Below the pieces are notes generated by a model. It was given only the letters and a program-made list of their open reading frames with translations. It did no database searches and was not told the origin of the DNA. A stretch of 7,648 nucleotides of DNA, from positions 1 to 7,648 of the forward strand of contig JADGGM010000126.1 in assembly GCA_019689955.1 (NCBI GenBank). Direction: 5' to 3'. How positions within the stretch are numbered: the stretch's first letter is position 1; every line of letters begins with the position of its first letter. Positions 7,027-7,648 of the stretch are shown here, one piece after another. Source of the DNA: Gemmatimonadaceae bacterium (GTDB lineage Bacteria > Gemmatimonadota > Gemmatimonadetes > Gemmatimonadales > Gemmatimonadaceae). The position numbers and the translations under genes are program-made.

Positions 7027-7648
7027 GTGCGCTCGCGACTCGCGACCTTCGCGACGTTGGCCGCGCTGTTCATCCTGCCCCGGGTGTCTTCGGCGCAAGT
7101 ACGGGACACTGTTTCCCGATCTTCCGTCGAGGGTATGGTGCGGAGCCCCTGGCCCGGCACTTCGATCGACGGCGTCACCGTCCTCCTCCTCCGCGGCGAC
7201 TCGGTCGCCGGCGCGACGTAGGCCGATCGCGCGGGCCGGTTCCGCTTCCGCGACATCGCCGCCGGAGACTATACGCTCCTCGCGCGGCGAGTCGGTTTTT
7301 CCCCGGCTCGCGCCACGATCCACCTCGTCGGCGACCCCAGCGGCATCGAGCTCGTGTTCGATGACCGCGTCGCCCGCAACCGCACCGACTCCGCCCGCGC
7401 CGCCGAGGCGCAGGCATGGCAGCATCGGGTCGCTGCGGCGCGCGCCCGTCCACGACACTGGGTGTGCAGCGTCCCGGCGAAGGACGTCCCGGCGTACCGC
7501 GACGAGGCGTTCCACTTGCTCATCGGCCAGGACATGAGTGAGAGCCGGGCGTTCACCTGGAGCCGCGGCATACCGCGGGACAGCGCCGTCTTTCGCCCCC
7601 CCCGCCCCGCGGGTTCCCCCCCCCCAAAGCCCCCCCGCCCCGCCCCCA
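7027..7648 (+). pseudogene. Exported carboxypeptidase-regulatory-like domain protein, interrupted by TAG and truncated by the window edge
   Basis: From GTG 7027 the frame encodes a clear Sec signal peptide: basic MRSR, hydrophobic LATFATLAALFILP, then VSSA|Q with predicted cleavage after residue 23. The mature part begins a carboxypeptidase-regulatory-like beta-sandwich (VEGMV...IDGVTVLLLRGDSVAGAT). An in-frame TAG at 7219-7221 stops it after 64 codons. The same frame resumes directly with the missing half of the domain (ADRAGRFRFRDIAAGDYTLL, then ARRVGF) and stays open to base 7648, so one substitution, not a frameshift, breaks the gene. Codons after the domain read like ordinary protein (for example AYRDEAFHLLIGQDMSESRA) until the final C-rich tail. 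These domains sit in periplasmic or outer-membrane proteins and at the N-terminus of TonB-dependent receptors; the specific role is unknown. GTG is the only standard start between the preceding in-frame stop (6955-6957) and the signal peptide, and no Shine-Dalgarno is visible. The TAG could be a sequencing error near a contig end. Confidence 0.68.
7596..7648. other. C-rich low-complexity tail, probable contig-end artefact
   Basis: The last 53 bases contain C-runs of 8 (7596-7603), 10 (7616-7625), 7 (7630-7636) and 5 (7643-7647), separated by a few G, A or T. This is unlike the codon-structured sequence just before it and translates to a Pro/Arg string. It looks like degraded base calling at an assembly end rather than biology, so any reading frame through it should not be trusted. 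Confidence 0.6.

Noticed and set aside
6499..7515. A 338-codon minus-strand frame crossing the intergenic region
   Set aside because: No domain is recognisable. It overlaps the addB 5' end in another frame and is antisense to the signal-peptide gene, and its composition looks random.
6920..7537. A 205-codon plus-strand frame longer than the signal-peptide frame
   Set aside because: It is rich in Ser/Arg/Pro with no signal peptide or domain, while the frame starting at 7027 gives a textbook signal peptide and a recognisable domain on both sides of the TAG.

Overview
This is a very GC-rich bacterial window, probably the end of a metagenomic or draft contig. It holds a compact DNA-repair operon on the minus strand and a damaged, truncated gene for an exported protein on the plus strand. 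The base composition, the AddAB pair with a motor-dead AddB, and a signal-peptide protein with a carboxypeptidase-regulatory-like domain ending in a 'GDYTLLARRVGF' type strand all resemble Gemmatimonadota. That placement is an inference from protein style, not a database match.

Layout, in transcription order on the minus strand. (1) addB (about 6655 down to 3377) encodes the helicase-like plus Fe-S-nuclease subunit. (2) addA (3380 down to 168) encodes the UvrD/RecB-type motor plus nuclease subunit, and its start overlaps the addB stop as ATGA. (3) A gene starting at 168 and leaving the window at base 1 encodes the first 56 residues of a WYL/PafB-PafC-type helix-turn-helix regulator, and its ATG overlaps the addA stop as TGATG. 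Both downstream genes have a strong Shine-Dalgarno at good spacing, so all three are very probably one translationally coupled operon.

AddA and AddB together should form the heterodimeric helicase-nuclease that resects double-strand breaks for RecA loading and degrades linear DNA. AddA carries all the ATPase/helicase motifs seen in this superfamily plus an intact nuclease site. AddB has no Walker A but has a complete nuclease site and the four-cysteine Fe-S signature. The regulator is coupled to the repair enzyme. Relatives in this family (PafBC) control DNA-damage responses, which makes the linkage the most interesting biological point here.

The region from about 6540 to 7026 is unusual. 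The first 40-60 codons assigned to addB look non-homologous and contain a nested inverted repeat. The divergent intergenic stretch holds several palindromes but no promoter I can defend. From 7027 to the right edge, a plus-strand gene encodes a signal peptide and a carboxypeptidase-regulatory-like domain broken by an in-frame TAG. The reading frame then continues to the end of the window, where the last ~50 bases collapse into C-runs that look like low-quality contig-end sequence. I found no tRNA, rRNA, CRISPR array, insertion sequence or clearly novel defence system.
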